Below are positions 16,177 to 24,589 of a DNA stretch of 64,000 nucleotides, piece after piece (the stretch's first letter is position 1; every line of letters begins with the position of its first letter). The notes beneath the pieces were generated by a model. That model was given only the letters and a program-made list of their open reading frames with translations. It was not told where the DNA came from and did no database searches. The stretch spans positions 1-64,000 of the forward strand of contig CAZAEZ010000021.1 of NCBI GenBank assembly GCA_964484205.1, in the 5' to 3' direction. The DNA comes from M3007 sp964484205. Lineage in GTDB: Bacteria > Bacteroidota > Bacteroidia > Chitinophagales > Saprospiraceae. A program made the position numbers and the translations under genes.

Positions 16177-17097
16177 CTATTCCCGGCCTACTTCCGAAAT
16201 CAAATTCGGGTAGTCGGTAATAATCCCGTCCACACCCAACCGGATCAGACGCCGCATGGCCGGCACGTCATTGACCGTCCAGGGGACCAATTGCATGTTA
16301 TTGGACCGGCATTTGCGCACCAGTTTTTTATTCACAAAAACATAGTACGGGCTGTACGCTGCGGGCACGAAGCCCAGGCGTTTCAGGTTGGCATCGAAGC
16401 CATCCAGGTTTTCAATGAGCAGGGCCAGCCGGAGTTTGGGGTTGCGTTGATGCAAAATTTGCAGGGGGCGCACATCGAACGATTGCACGATAACCTGCTC
16501 TTCCAGGTTTAGTGCCTTGATTTCAGTGTCCAGGAGTTCGGCAAATTCCCGGATCGGCGGGGTGCGCACGCCGTCCCATTCCGGGCGGCTTTTGATCTCG
16601 ATATTCCAGCGGATATTTTTTCCCGGGCGCGCTTGTTGCACAGCCTCCACCACCTCGCGAAAAGTGGGTTTGTACACCGGCACGGCTTTTTGCTGTGGGA
16701 AACGGGAATTGCCGGCACTGCCACAATCAAAGCCCCGGATTTCAGCGGCGGTCATTTCATAGATCAGGAAACGTTCCGCATCTTTTTTGGAAATGGAGTC
16801 GCCGTTGGGTTGCCGGCAAATAGCCGGGTTAAACCAGGGTTCGTGGCTGACGATCAATTGCCCGTCTTTCGAAACGGCCAGATCGAGTTCCAGGGTTTGC
16901 ACCTCCGGATACTCCAGCGCATGCAAAAACGCGGGCAGGGAATTTTCGGGCAACAGGCCGCGACAGCCGCGGTGGCCTTGCCAGTCGAAGCCTGGGGGCG
17001 CTTGCACGGGCTTGCGCTCGGTGATTTTACAAGCGAAAAAAGAAATGACAGAAAACATGAGTCCGAAGGTCAGAAGAATGTGCTTTTGTGCAGTCAT
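16177..17097 (-). CDS. Glycerophosphodiester phosphodiesterase family lipoprotein
   Basis: 306 residues. The leader ends in SFFAC (lipobox), so the protein is lipid anchored. It shows the GDPD TIM-barrel motifs: GHRGCRGLLPENSLPAF with catalytic His and Arg, ELDLAVSKDGQLIVSHEP with the metal-binding Glu and Asp and the second catalytic His, EIKS in the middle, and WTVND near the C-terminus. The family hydrolyses glycerophosphodiesters to glycerol 3-phosphate and an alcohol, usually for phospholipid salvage. Upstream lies the 160-bp inverted repeat element. Confidence 0.92.
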   Translation of the reverse strand: MTAQKHILLTFGLMFSVISFFACKITERKPVQAPPGFDWQGHRGCRGLLPENSLPAFLHALEYPEVQTLELDLAVSKDGQLIVSHEPWFNPAICRQPNGDSISKKDAERFLIYEMTAAEIRGFDCGSAGNSRFPQQKAVPVYKPTFREVVEAVQQARPGKNIRWNIEIKSRPEWDGVRTPPIREFAELLDTEIKALNLEEQVIVQSFDVRPLQILHQRNPKLRLALLIENLDGFDANLKRLGFVPAAYSPYYVFVNKKLVRKCRSNNMQLVPWTVNDVPAMRRLIRLGVDGIITDYPNLISEVGRE

Positions 17098-17116
17098 TTT
17101 TATGCAGTGCGTTTTT

Positions 17117-17276
17117 AGCGTTTGCCTAAAATTCCATCACTGGCCTCCAAGCGGCTAATTTTATTCCATGCTGCGTTAGATTTTTCACCGTAGTGCCGAC
17201 TACGGTTCCAAAATCTGCCTTGCCTGAAATAAAATTCGCTCGCTTCCGGCTCAGCATGGAAATTTAGGCAAACGCT
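17117..17276. repeat. 160-bp nested inverted repeat, MITE-like
   Basis: Outer arms agcgtttgcctaaaattcca (17117-17136) and tggaaatttaggcaaacgct (17257-17276) pair over 20 bases with one mismatch. Inside is a second imperfect inverted repeat around ccgtagt-gccg-actacgg. The whole unit would fold into one long hairpin. Its right end touches the -7 box of the SCP2 gene. Confidence 0.8.
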
Positions 17277-17284
17277 TACCTTTG
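17277..17284 (+). promoter_or_regulatory. Bacteroidota -7 box for the SCP2 gene
   Basis: TACCTTTG starts one base after the inverted repeat element ends, so the region upstream of the box is supplied by the element. About 85 bases separate it from the start codon. Confidence 0.5.
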
Positions 17285-17369
17285 GCGTGCAATTTAACTG
17301 ATCATTAGTCCGCTTGGGGTTAAGTTTTAGCTATGTTAAACCTTACCGCGTTGCAAATCCTGTTTTTCC

Positions 17370-17684
17370 ATGATTGACGTAAAAAAATTTCTTTTTGACC
17401 TGCCCGCCAAAGCAAATCCCGATGTGCTGGAAGGGATGAGCACGCTATTTCACTTCGATATTGCCGACGCCGGCCAGTTTACGGTGCAATTGGAGAACGG
17501 GAAACTAAGCGTTTCGGAAGGGTTCTCCGGAGAACCCAGCTGTAAAGTGACAACCTCTGCCGAATCGTTTTCCAAATTGCTTGCCGGCGACCTGAACCCG
17601 ATGATGGCCATGATGACCGGCAAACTAAAGATCAGCAACCCCGGTGAAATGCTGAAATACGCCAAGGTGTTTGGGCTGATGTAG
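17370..17684 (+). CDS. SCP2 sterol-binding domain protein
   Basis: A 104-residue single-domain protein of the sterol carrier protein 2 type. It has the characteristic run of strands followed by LLAGDLNPMMAMMTGKLKISNP and a C-terminal helix. The domain forms a hydrophobic tunnel that binds lipids or acyl groups. No signal peptide, so cytoplasmic. It converges with the S4-domain gene, only 7 bases apart. The ligand cannot be told from sequence. Confidence 0.9.
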   Translation: MIDVKKFLFDLPAKANPDVLEGMSTLFHFDIADAGQFTVQLENGKLSVSEGFSGEPSCKVTTSAESFSKLLAGDLNPMMAMMTGKLKISNPGEMLKYAKVFGLM

Positions 17685-17691
17685 GCAAGCC

Positions 17692-18072
17692 CTATGTTTT
17701 AAATTCATCGATCTCCCGGCGGTCTTTTTTCGTAGGCCGGCCGGCGCCTTTTTCCCGCTTTTCAGCCGTGGCTTTGGCGTTCAGGAACCAGGACTGGTAT
17801 TTATTCAACTCCTCCGCCGGTGTAATATTTTCATAGCAGGTGACGGCTATAGGCGCTCCGACGCGTTTTTCGATCAGTTTCAGCGCCCGGAATTGAAAAT
17901 TAAACCCGTCCTTTTTTACAACCAATTCTTCTTGCTCGGAAAGCAGGTACGAGGGTTTTACAGCGACCCCGTCTATACGGACTTTCCCAGCCTTGCAGGC
18001 ATCCGTAGCGATGGTCCGGCTTTTGAAAATCCGGACGCTCCACAACCATTTGTCGATGCGTACCTTTTCCAT
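17692..18072 (-). CDS. S4-domain RNA-binding protein, Hsp15-like
   Basis: 126 residues opening with an S4 RNA-binding domain (VRIDKWLWSVRIFKSRTIA ... KVRIDGVAVKPSYLL). The tail is basic, ending AGRPTKKDRREIDEFKT. This matches the heat-shock Hsp15/HslR family, which rescues stalled 50S subunits carrying nascent chains. It lies 35 bases downstream of ppk2 on the same strand, with a family B palindrome between them, and may be cotranscribed with it. Confidence 0.88.
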   Translation of the reverse strand: MEKVRIDKWLWSVRIFKSRTIATDACKAGKVRIDGVAVKPSYLLSEQEELVVKKDGFNFQFRALKLIEKRVGAPIAVTCYENITPAEELNKYQSWFLNAKATAEKREKGAGRPTKKDRREIDEFKT

Positions 18073-18087
18073 GTTGGGCGATTTTGT

Positions 18088-18110
18088 ACGCCGTCTGCCA
18101 GACGGCGTTA
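18088..18110. repeat. Family B palindrome, copy 1 (contains the ppk2 stop codon)
   Basis: Arms acgccgtctg and cagacggcgt. On the minus strand the element begins TAACGCCGTCTG, and that TAA (18108-18110) is the ppk2 stop codon. Confidence 0.85.
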
Positions 18111-18854
18111 CGTCTCTAACGGCGGCATTTCCATGGGCACCTTGCTTAGCCCGTCGACCAGCGTTTTAGCGATAAAATAATCGCGGTACCAGCGGTCGTC
18201 AACCGGGCAAATATGCCAGGGGATGCTGCTCTTGTTGATGGCATCTTCGTAGCACTCCATGTACTTGTCCCAAAGTTCGCGCTCTTTCCAGTCGCCGGGA
18301 TTGTGTTTCCAGTGTTTATCGGGCTCGGCCATGCGCTCGAGCAGTTGTTTTTCCTGCTCGTCTTTTGAGATGTGGAGATAAAATTTGAAAATGTGGGTGT
18401 TGTTGTCAAATGCCAGCAACTCCTCAAAGGCGTTGATGGCGTTCATGCGCTGCTCCACCCGTTTTTCGTCGATCCAGCCATGCACGCGCTGAATAAGGAT
18501 GTCTTCGTAATGGCTGCGGTTAAAAATGGCGATCATGCCTTTTTCCGGTGCAGCCTCGTGGACCCGCCACAGAAAATCGTGGGCAAACTCCTCCTCGGTC
18601 GGTTTTTTGAACGCAGTCAAAGTCAGACCGGTGATGCGGCAGGCATCGAATACTTTGTGCACCGCGCCGTCTTTGCCGCTGCCGTCCATTCCCTGGAGCA
18701 CCACCAGCACCGAATGCTTGGCTTCGGCATGGAGCAACTGCTGCAAATCGCCCAGTTCCTTGACCAGTTTTTTGGTCTTTTTTTCGGTGTCGTCCTCGTC
18801 CCAACCCTTGGGCGCCGTGGTGGAAAAATCTGCCAGTTTGATTTTAGAAGCCAT
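18108..18854 (-). CDS. ppk2: Polyphosphate kinase 2 family protein
   Basis: A 248-residue polyphosphate:nucleotide phosphotransferase. Walker A GMDGSGKDG (about residues 56-64), a second motif with the catalytic Arg in FNRSHYEDILIQRVH, and a lid region (KHWKHNPGDWKERELWDKY). PPK2 enzymes move phosphate between polyphosphate and nucleoside mono- or diphosphates. The length and single domain fit the short class I or III enzymes, and direction and nucleotide preference are not decidable here. Its stop codon is provided by a palindrome. The S4 protein gene follows. Confidence 0.9.
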   Translation of the reverse strand: MASKIKLADFSTTAPKGWDEDDTEKKTKKLVKELGDLQQLLHAEAKHSVLVVLQGMDGSGKDGAVHKVFDACRITGLTLTAFKKPTEEEFAHDFLWRVHEAAPEKGMIAIFNRSHYEDILIQRVHGWIDEKRVEQRMNAINAFEELLAFDNNTHIFKFYLHISKDEQEKQLLERMAEPDKHWKHNPGDWKERELWDKYMECYEDAINKSSIPWHICPVDDRWYRDYFIAKTLVDGLSKVPMEMPPLET

Positions 18855-18938
18855 GGTTTTGTCTTTTGCTCATTGATTGTCAATACGTCCTTTCCCGGAA
18901 AAGTTGTACCACTCCGCATTCCGCATTCCGCACTCGAT

Positions 18939-19877
18939 TCAGCCCATGCGGGCGCGTTTCACCATCCAGGTTTGCAGGATCGGGGCAAAACCTTTGTTGA
19001 TATCTGCCTCTACAAAATCAATTTTGTATTGCAGGCAGCGGAGTTTGAGTTGTTCGGTAAACGCGTGCACCTGTTGGGTGTAAAACTCCTTGACCTGATT
19101 TGGCTGAAGCCGGAGTTCTTCACCGGATTCCATGTCGACAAAAATATAAGGCCGGTTTTCAAACTCAAAATCCAGCTCGGTGTGCTTGTCGGTCACATGG
19201 AACAGGATGACTTCGTGCTTGTTGTGCTTCAGGTGTTGGAGCGCGGCAAACAATTGGTCGGCCTCATCGGGGCGTTCCATGACGTCGGTAAAAATGATGA
19301 CCAGGGAACGCCGGTGAATGGCGTCGGCCACTTTGTGCAGGCTGCCGGCGAGGTCGGTGGGATGGTTGAGCTCCGGGTTTTCAATTTTTTCCACTAAAAA
19401 ACTGAGCAGTTGCTGATAGTGCTGGGTCGTGGATTTGCAATTGGTGCTGATCCGGATATCATCGTCAAACAGGGTCAGGCCAAACGCATCGCGTTGCCGC
19501 TTCAGGGCATACATCAGTGCGGAGGCGGACTGGGCCGCAAAACAAAATTTGTTTTTATACTTGAATTTCTCCGGGTTTTTGGCATCCCAGGGATAGTACA
19601 TGGTCGAAGAAGCATCCACTACAATTTGGCAGCGCAGGTTTGTTTCTTCTTCAAAACGTTTGACAAACAACTTGTCGGTCCGCGCCAGCACCTTCCAGTC
19701 GATATTCCGGGTGCTTTCCCCGGAGTTGTACAAGCGGTGTTCGGCAAATTCAACGGAAAAACCGTGAAACGGACTGCGGTGCAAACCCACAATAAATCCT
19801 TCCACGACCTGCCGGGCCAGCAATTCGAGGTTGCTGCCCAAGGCGCGGATATCCTGACTCTCCAAAATTTTTGACAT
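18939..19877 (-). CDS. DUF58 domain protein (vWA-like)
   Basis: 312 residues. N-terminal HRSPFHGFSVEFAEHRLYNSGES and IDWKVLARTDKLFVKRFEEE are the DUF58 signature. The middle is a von Willebrand A-like fold with a degenerate MIDAS motif (VVDASSTM). In many bacteria DUF58 proteins sit in operons with MoxR AAA ATPases and act in protein complex assembly; no moxR is adjacent in this window. A -7 box TACATTTG on the minus strand lies at 19927-19934. Confidence 0.9.
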   Translation of the reverse strand: MSKILESQDIRALGSNLELLARQVVEGFIVGLHRSPFHGFSVEFAEHRLYNSGESTRNIDWKVLARTDKLFVKRFEEETNLRCQIVVDASSTMYYPWDAKNPEKFKYKNKFCFAAQSASALMYALKRQRDAFGLTLFDDDIRISTNCKSTTQHYQQLLSFLVEKIENPELNHPTDLAGSLHKVADAIHRRSLVIIFTDVMERPDEADQLFAALQHLKHNKHEVILFHVTDKHTELDFEFENRPYIFVDMESGEELRLQPNQVKEFYTQQVHAFTEQLKLRCLQYKIDFVEADINKGFAPILQTWMVKRARMG

Positions 19878-19926
19878 GATTGGCGGTTGGTTGTTGGCTT
19901 TGGGCTGTTGGCGCTTAGCCGGTTGG

Positions 19927-19934
19927 CAAATGTA
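19927..19934 (-). promoter_or_regulatory. Bacteroidota -7 box for the DUF58 gene
   Basis: Minus strand TACATTTG, 50 bases upstream of the start codon. Confidence 0.5.
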
Positions 19935-20025
19935 GGGAAACTGCCGGAAAGGCGCCTAGAAAACAGGAATAGGATCAAAAAATTGTGCGGAATGCCACAC
20001 GCCGGAACCAGCCAACAGCCAAAGG

Positions 20026-20880
20026 CTAACAGCCAAGAGCCTCCTCGTGCACAAACTCCAGCACGGTGGAAGTTACCTGCGGTGCGGTCAGGCCGTGGCC
20101 AAAACCTTCGGTAACCAGCAGGCGCGCACCCGGCCAGGCAGCTACCAGTGTTTCGCTTTCGCGAAATATCGTCACCCGGTCGTGCCGGTCGTGAATGAGC
20201 AGCGCCGCCACATCCGTCAACTTTTCAGCCATCCGGGCCAGGTCGTAATGCGGAATGCGGTTTCCAAAAAGGCGCTCGATATGGTCGTCCATGGCGCGCA
20301 TCAGCCGGTCGCTGGCGCCAATCAGGCGGCGCGCGTTTTCCATGATGTAGTGCAACGAGCTGAACGATGCCAAAATAACTGCCTGCCGCGGCCGCAAAGC
20401 CGGGCTCAGGGTGCCCATAGCCCAGATTGCTGCCGCGCCACCCACCGAATGCCCAATCACGGTATCAACAGGGCCGAACCGTTGAAAAACAGCACGCAGC
20501 ACATCGGCGTATTTCAACATGGTAAAATGCCGCCCCTCCGAGCGCCCATGCGCCGGCGCATCTACCGCCACCACCTGAAAGCCGGCTTGCACCAGCAAGG
20601 GAGCAACTTTGCGCCAGCGCCCGGCATGGCTCTCCCAGCCATGTGCCAGCAGCACGATCGGTCCCATAAAACCCCAGTGGTACACGGCTATTTTTTTGCC
20701 GTTTATGCGCACATACTGCAAATCGGCCGTCGCCAGATATTGCAACTCCTGGGGCTTTTTTCGTTTCCGAAGCGGCAGCCCGAACAGGTAAAAACTGAGC
20801 CGGCCGGCGAGTTTTGGGGCAATGGCAGCCAGCGTATTCAAGAGAAAGCCCATAATGCGGGCGGGAGAAAAGGAAGACAT
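20026..20880 (-). CDS. Alpha/beta hydrolase
   Basis: 284 residues. It shows LLAHGWESHAGRW (oxyanion loop), nucleophile elbow GHSVGG with Ser, an acidic residue in LIHDRHD, and the C-terminal catalytic His in GFGHGL. A short hydrophobic N-terminus (MGFLLNTLAAIAPKLAG) may associate with the membrane. It lies 18 bases downstream of a TetR regulator on the same strand, suggesting a small autoregulated unit. The substrate is unknown; it is likely an esterase or lipase-like enzyme. Confidence 0.88.
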   Translation of the reverse strand: MSSFSPARIMGFLLNTLAAIAPKLAGRLSFYLFGLPLRKRKKPQELQYLATADLQYVRINGKKIAVYHWGFMGPIVLLAHGWESHAGRWRKVAPLLVQAGFQVVAVDAPAHGRSEGRHFTMLKYADVLRAVFQRFGPVDTVIGHSVGGAAAIWAMGTLSPALRPRQAVILASFSSLHYIMENARRLIGASDRLMRAMDDHIERLFGNRIPHYDLARMAEKLTDVAALLIHDRHDRVTIFRESETLVAAWPGARLLVTEGFGHGLTAPQVTSTVLEFVHEEALGC

Positions 20881-20898
20881 GACAGGGTATTCTAAATT

Positions 20899-21489
20899 TT
20901 AAGCTTGTTTAAGGGAGGTTGAATGTTCGGAAGCCTGCATCAGCTTCGTAACAGCCCGGTGAATAAAATCCTCCAGGTGTTGCTCATCTGCGGTCAGTTT
21001 GTAAAACAATACGGCCCCTTCGTACTCCATGATCAGGCGGAGGGCTTCCTTGTTGGCCATATCCACCGGCATATATTCGGACAAAATCCGGCCAACCGCA
21101 TTAGCCCAATCCATCATCCCGGTTTTGAGCACCTCGTTGAACAGCCCTTCGCGGCCGGTCTCCAGGGCAATGTTGGCAAAAAAGCAGCCGCGCCGATGCA
21201 GTGTAGCCAGTTTTTTATGCCGGCGCAGGAGTTTTTCCAAACGCTGCTCCGGGGGCAGATCAAGTTCTGTGGCTACCGACAAAACATAATTCCGGAACTG
21301 CTCCAGGGCAAATTCCATCACCCGCCGCATCAGGTCTTCTTTGGTCGGGTAATGATGGTAAAGCCCCGCTTTTTGCAAACCGGTCGCAGCAGCCAGTTTT
21401 TGCATGCTGGTGTTGTAATACCCGTTCAGGTGGAACTCCTCCCAGCAACGCATCAAAAAATCTTCTTTTTCAATTTTTTGTACCGGCAT
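20899..21489 (-). CDS. TetR-family transcriptional regulator
   Basis: 196 residues from ATG 21489. A longer frame exists upstream, but it is translated family B palindrome and is rejected. The N-terminal helix-turn-helix reads MQKLAAATGLQKAGLYHHYPTKEDLMRRVM, typical of TetR regulators. The C-terminal half is the ligand-binding and dimer domain. The hydrolase gene follows after 18 bases. A 16-bp palindrome (taccga-acgg-tcggta) 89 bases upstream is a likely operator. Confidence 0.92.
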   Translation of the reverse strand: MPVQKIEKEDFLMRCWEEFHLNGYYNTSMQKLAAATGLQKAGLYHHYPTKEDLMRRVMEFALEQFRNYVLSVATELDLPPEQRLEKLLRRHKKLATLHRRGCFFANIALETGREGLFNEVLKTGMMDWANAVGRILSEYMPVDMANKEALRLIMEYEGAVLFYKLTADEQHLEDFIHRAVTKLMQASEHSTSLKQA

Positions 21490-21492
21490 AAT

Positions 21493-21544
21493 GTAACGCC
21501 GTCTGTTAGACGGCCCAATGTAACGCCGTCTGGCAGACGGCGTA
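21493..21544. repeat. Family B palindromes, copies 2a and 2b in the TetR leader
   Basis: 21493-21514 is a copy with a shortened right arm (agacggc). 21520-21544 is complete (gtaacgccgtctg-g-cagacggcgta). Both lie between the TetR start codon and its operator-like palindrome, so they would be in the mRNA leader. Confidence 0.85.
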
Positions 21545-21577
21545 GATTTATAAAAAATGGCAAGCAAAATATTTACC

Positions 21578-21593
21578 TACCGAACGGTCGGTA
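21578..21593. promoter_or_regulatory. Operator-like palindrome upstream of tetR
   Basis: taccga-acgg-tcggta, with 6-bp perfect arms, embedded in AT-rich DNA. Inverted repeats of this shape (ACCGA-N-TCGGT) are common TetR-family operators. Autoregulation is an inference. Confidence 0.5.
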
Positions 21594-21732
21594 AAATTAC
21601 AGGTTTTTCACAAAGCCGCCAGCTTACCGGGTATAAAAAATTTCAAACAGGGCAAAAAATGCAATTGGGCAAGTGCCTGAAATTGCGGTTGCCGGGTTGG
21701 ACGTGGTTTAATTGGATTTGGTTTCAGAAAAG

Positions 21733-21850
21733 AATGTAACGCCGTCTGGCAGACGGCGTGGCCAACAGTTTGTAATGTAACGCCGTCTGGCAGACGGCGT
21801 GGCCAACAGTTTGTAATGTAACGTCGTCTGGCAGACGGCGTGGCCAACAG
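21733..21850. repeat. Three tandem copies of a 41-bp unit carrying the family B palindrome
   Basis: Units start at 21733, 21774 and 21815. Each holds gtaacgccgtctg-g-cagacggcgt followed by ggccaacagtttgt. The third unit is cut after ggccaacag and has one change (acgtcgtctg). No gene lies in this stretch. Confidence 0.9.
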
Positions 21851-21933
21851 CCGATCCGGTACTGCCAATGTGCGAAAATTGCTTCACCAGCCGTCCCGCC
21901 GTGGCACTTCGGGTAAACTTCTTTTCCGATTTT

Positions 21934-21956
21934 ACGCCGTCTAACAGACGGCGTTA
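21934..21956. repeat. Family B palindrome (contains the metalloprotease stop codon)
   Basis: Arms acgccgtct and agacggcgt around aac. On the minus strand it opens with TAACGCCGTCTG, and the TAA at 21954-21956 ends the zinc protease gene. Confidence 0.85.
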
Positions 21957-24416
21957 CCAGCAGCCGATCGGTGCGCCGTCGGGGATCGACGGGGGCGGTA
22001 CCGGGATAAATTCCTTCGGATTCTCCCGGAAAAGTGCAAGTTGCCGGATCAGGTACTGCCAGTGCGCGCGATCGGCATCACTGGCAGTACCGGCTGCAGC
22101 ACTTCGGGCAAACATCGTTTCCAAGGTCGTCAGGTCGGTAAGCACCAGCGCCGACACCTGCTGATTGATCCCGGGATCGGCAGCCAGGCCGATTATCCGC
22201 TGCACCGTTCGCTTTTCCACCATACGAGCCAGTTCCTGCTGGTAGGCAGTTTCTCTGCGATTGCCCAGCACCTGCGTGAGGGTTTGCCCGACGGTGTACG
22301 GCACCGACATGATGCGTCCGGGCTCGGTCGCTTGCAATTCCACCAAACGAGCCAGCCGTTCCGGATTCAGGATCAACCGAAGCGTGTGCTCCACGCTGCT
22401 TTCCGCGGCCGCGAAGGGATCGAAAGTCAATCCCGTTTGGCTGTTGAAGGTTTCGCGGTCGCGGCCGTAACCGTACGGCTGCGGCGGCAGCAGGCGCCGG
22501 ATGTGCGCCGGAATTTCCAAAAACCGGGTGTCCAGCGTTTCCAGCAGGGCGAGCAGGGCATCCTGCTGCACCGAGTCCGGCACCGGACGTACGGTCCAGC
22601 TGTCGTCTTTTTCCGTTTCAAACCCCTTGACGGTATACCGGTAGGCCACCCCGCCCACTAATTTGGCGGCAGCCTCCGCCTGATACCGATGGGCCAGAAA
22701 AAGTGGCGCCAGCACCCGCTCAAGTTCCGCAACCGGGGTTCCGTTTGGAATATTGGCCAATGAAAAGCGGTCCATGGCGCGTTTGCGCAGTTCGATCAGG
22801 CGGCGCAATTCCGCTGCGGGCGACAGGCCGTTGTCCCAGAGATGGGCCAGCGGTGCGGCGCCACCTTCGGGGCGGGCATCCCGGTCAGAGAGGAAATGCA
22901 GCCCCAGGCGTTGATTTTCGGCCAGGATGGCCTCCAGCGCTTTGGGTTCGTCGGTGCCGGGCGGAAAATCCTGGTAGCCGTAGAGGACCATGCGTTTGTC
23001 CCATGCCCCGATTTTGTTGTCGTAGGCATTTGAAAAATCGAGGCTGCCGTCGTCCCGGATGTCAACTTTCGGATGCGGATAGTCCATGACCGAAGCGCGG
23101 TCGTTGACGCTGGCGGCAAAATTGTGCGTGAATCCCAGCGTATGGCCCACTTCGTGCGCCGACAGTTGGCGCAGCCGCGCCAGGGCCATTTCCATCAGGC
23201 GCGGGTCGGGGGTATGGCCGTCTTTTTCGTATGCCGCCAGCAGCCCCTGGGCAATCATGAAATCCTGCCGCACCCGCAGCGAGCCCAGCGTTACTTTGCC
23301 TTTGATAATCTCGCCGGTACGCGGGTCGGCCACCCAACTGCCGTACGACCAGCCGCGTGTGGAGCGGTGTACCCACTGGATGACGTTGTAGCGCACATCC
23401 ATCGGATCGGCGCCCTCGGGCAGCTCGCGCACCTGAAAAGCGTTGCGATAGCCTGCCGCCTCGAAGGCCTGATTCCACCAGCCGGCCCCTTCGATGAGGG
23501 CCGATTTGATGGGCTCCGGCGCACCCCGGTCTACGTAGTACACAATGGGCTCCACCGCCTCGCTGCTTGCCGCCGACGGGTCTTTTTTCTGCAAACGATG
23601 GCGATAAATCAGGCGCTTGACCAGCGGTTGGTCTACCGGCGTGGCGTAGTCGAAATATTGCATAGGAATTAAACCCGAACGCGGATCGAAGTCCCGCGGC
23701 TTGTAATCCAGGGGCGGCAGCTCGACAAAGGAATAATGCTGGCGAACGGTCACGGCGTCGGGGCTGGGCGCCACGGAGCGTATCCAGGCGCCGGTGGCTT
23801 CGCCGGTAAACGTGAGCGTGCTTTCAAACTCGGTGTTTTTTGGAAAATTTTTGGTGAGCGGCAGGTAAAAAGCCGAGCGGCTTTCGTCCAGTTTGTACGT
23901 GCCTTGTTTTTGCTGTTTCAAGCGGTCGGCTACCTGGTGGGCATCGTGCAGCAGAAAAGCGGAAGCGTCCACCAGCACGTTCCCCTTTGATTCGGCTTCT
24001 ACTTTAAAACCCCAGAGCACCGACTGCGCGAAGGCTTCTTCGACCGACTGGCGTTCGTCGGCATTGTCGCTGACTGCCCGGTAGCTGTAGTTCGATTGCA
24101 CCAGCAGGATTTTTGTGCCGCTGCGCGTAAATTTCACCACCCGGCCCGGACCCAGTTGGCCGCGATCGAGGCCGATGTCGTTGGAGCCTATGCCCGCTGC
24201 CAGCGATTCGACGTACAGAAATTCGGTATCCAGTTTGTCGATCTCCAGCCAGATTTTGCCTGCTTTTTCGTCCCGGTAAAAAGTAAAAAAACCGGGGAAC
24301 TTTTGCATCCGGCTGGTTTTGGTTTCGATATTGGTGGATTGGGTTGCTTGTTGCGTGGGTTTGGTTGGCGTGCAGGCGATCAGGGTGCCCAGGAGCAGGA
24401 AGGGAAACAGGCGCAT
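21954..24416 (-). CDS. Zinc-dependent metalloprotease lipoprotein (DUF5117/DUF5118 type)
   Basis: 820 residues. The leader MRLFPFLLLGTLIACTP ends in a lipobox. It carries the extended zinc motif HEVGHTLGFTHNFAAS (HExxHxxGxxH) near residue 420, followed by VMDYPHPKVD, a Met-turn-like segment. The N-terminal region (PGFFTFYRDEKAGKIWLEI) is the DUF5118/5117 start of this Bacteroidota family. Probably a surface or periplasmic protease; the substrate is unknown. A -7 box TAAATTTG on the minus strand lies at 24431-24438. The stop codon lies within a palindrome. Confidence 0.9.
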   Translation of the reverse strand: MRLFPFLLLGTLIACTPTKPTQQATQSTNIETKTSRMQKFPGFFTFYRDEKAGKIWLEIDKLDTEFLYVESLAAGIGSNDIGLDRGQLGPGRVVKFTRSGTKILLVQSNYSYRAVSDNADERQSVEEAFAQSVLWGFKVEAESKGNVLVDASAFLLHDAHQVADRLKQQKQGTYKLDESRSAFYLPLTKNFPKNTEFESTLTFTGEATGAWIRSVAPSPDAVTVRQHYSFVELPPLDYKPRDFDPRSGLIPMQYFDYATPVDQPLVKRLIYRHRLQKKDPSAASSEAVEPIVYYVDRGAPEPIKSALIEGAGWWNQAFEAAGYRNAFQVRELPEGADPMDVRYNVIQWVHRSTRGWSYGSWVADPRTGEIIKGKVTLGSLRVRQDFMIAQGLLAAYEKDGHTPDPRLMEMALARLRQLSAHEVGHTLGFTHNFAASVNDRASVMDYPHPKVDIRDDGSLDFSNAYDNKIGAWDKRMVLYGYQDFPPGTDEPKALEAILAENQRLGLHFLSDRDARPEGGAAPLAHLWDNGLSPAAELRRLIELRKRAMDRFSLANIPNGTPVAELERVLAPLFLAHRYQAEAAAKLVGGVAYRYTVKGFETEKDDSWTVRPVPDSVQQDALLALLETLDTRFLEIPAHIRRLLPPQPYGYGRDRETFNSQTGLTFDPFAAAESSVEHTLRLILNPERLARLVELQATEPGRIMSVPYTVGQTLTQVLGNRRETAYQQELARMVEKRTVQRIIGLAADPGINQQVSALVLTDLTTLETMFARSAAAGTASDADRAHWQYLIRQLALFRENPKEFIPVPPPSIPDGAPIGCW

Positions 24417-24430
24417 GGATTTTTTGGAGT

Positions 24431-24438
24431 CAAATTTA
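24431..24438 (-). promoter_or_regulatory. Bacteroidota -7 box for the zinc protease
   Basis: Minus strand TAAATTTG, 14 bases upstream of the start codon, which would give a very short leader. Confidence 0.45.
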
Positions 24439-24589
24439 ATTTTAATTGGGAAAAGTCGTTGCGTGGGTCCGCGCGTTGGCCTGTATTTTCAATCAGCTGA
24501 GGGGGACTAAACTTTTCAAATTTCAAATTGAACTTTTCAAATTTGACTTAGTAAAGCTTAAAAAATAAAGTCACGATTTGTTAAAGCCG

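Noticed and set aside
21490..21567. N-terminal extension of the TetR regulator
   Set aside because: The added 26 residues are translated family B palindromes (repeated ARRRY segments); the normal helix-turn-helix start is at 21489.
21733..21850. Possible CRISPR array
   Set aside because: The three units are direct copies including the spacer portion, the spacers are identical, and no cas genes are near.
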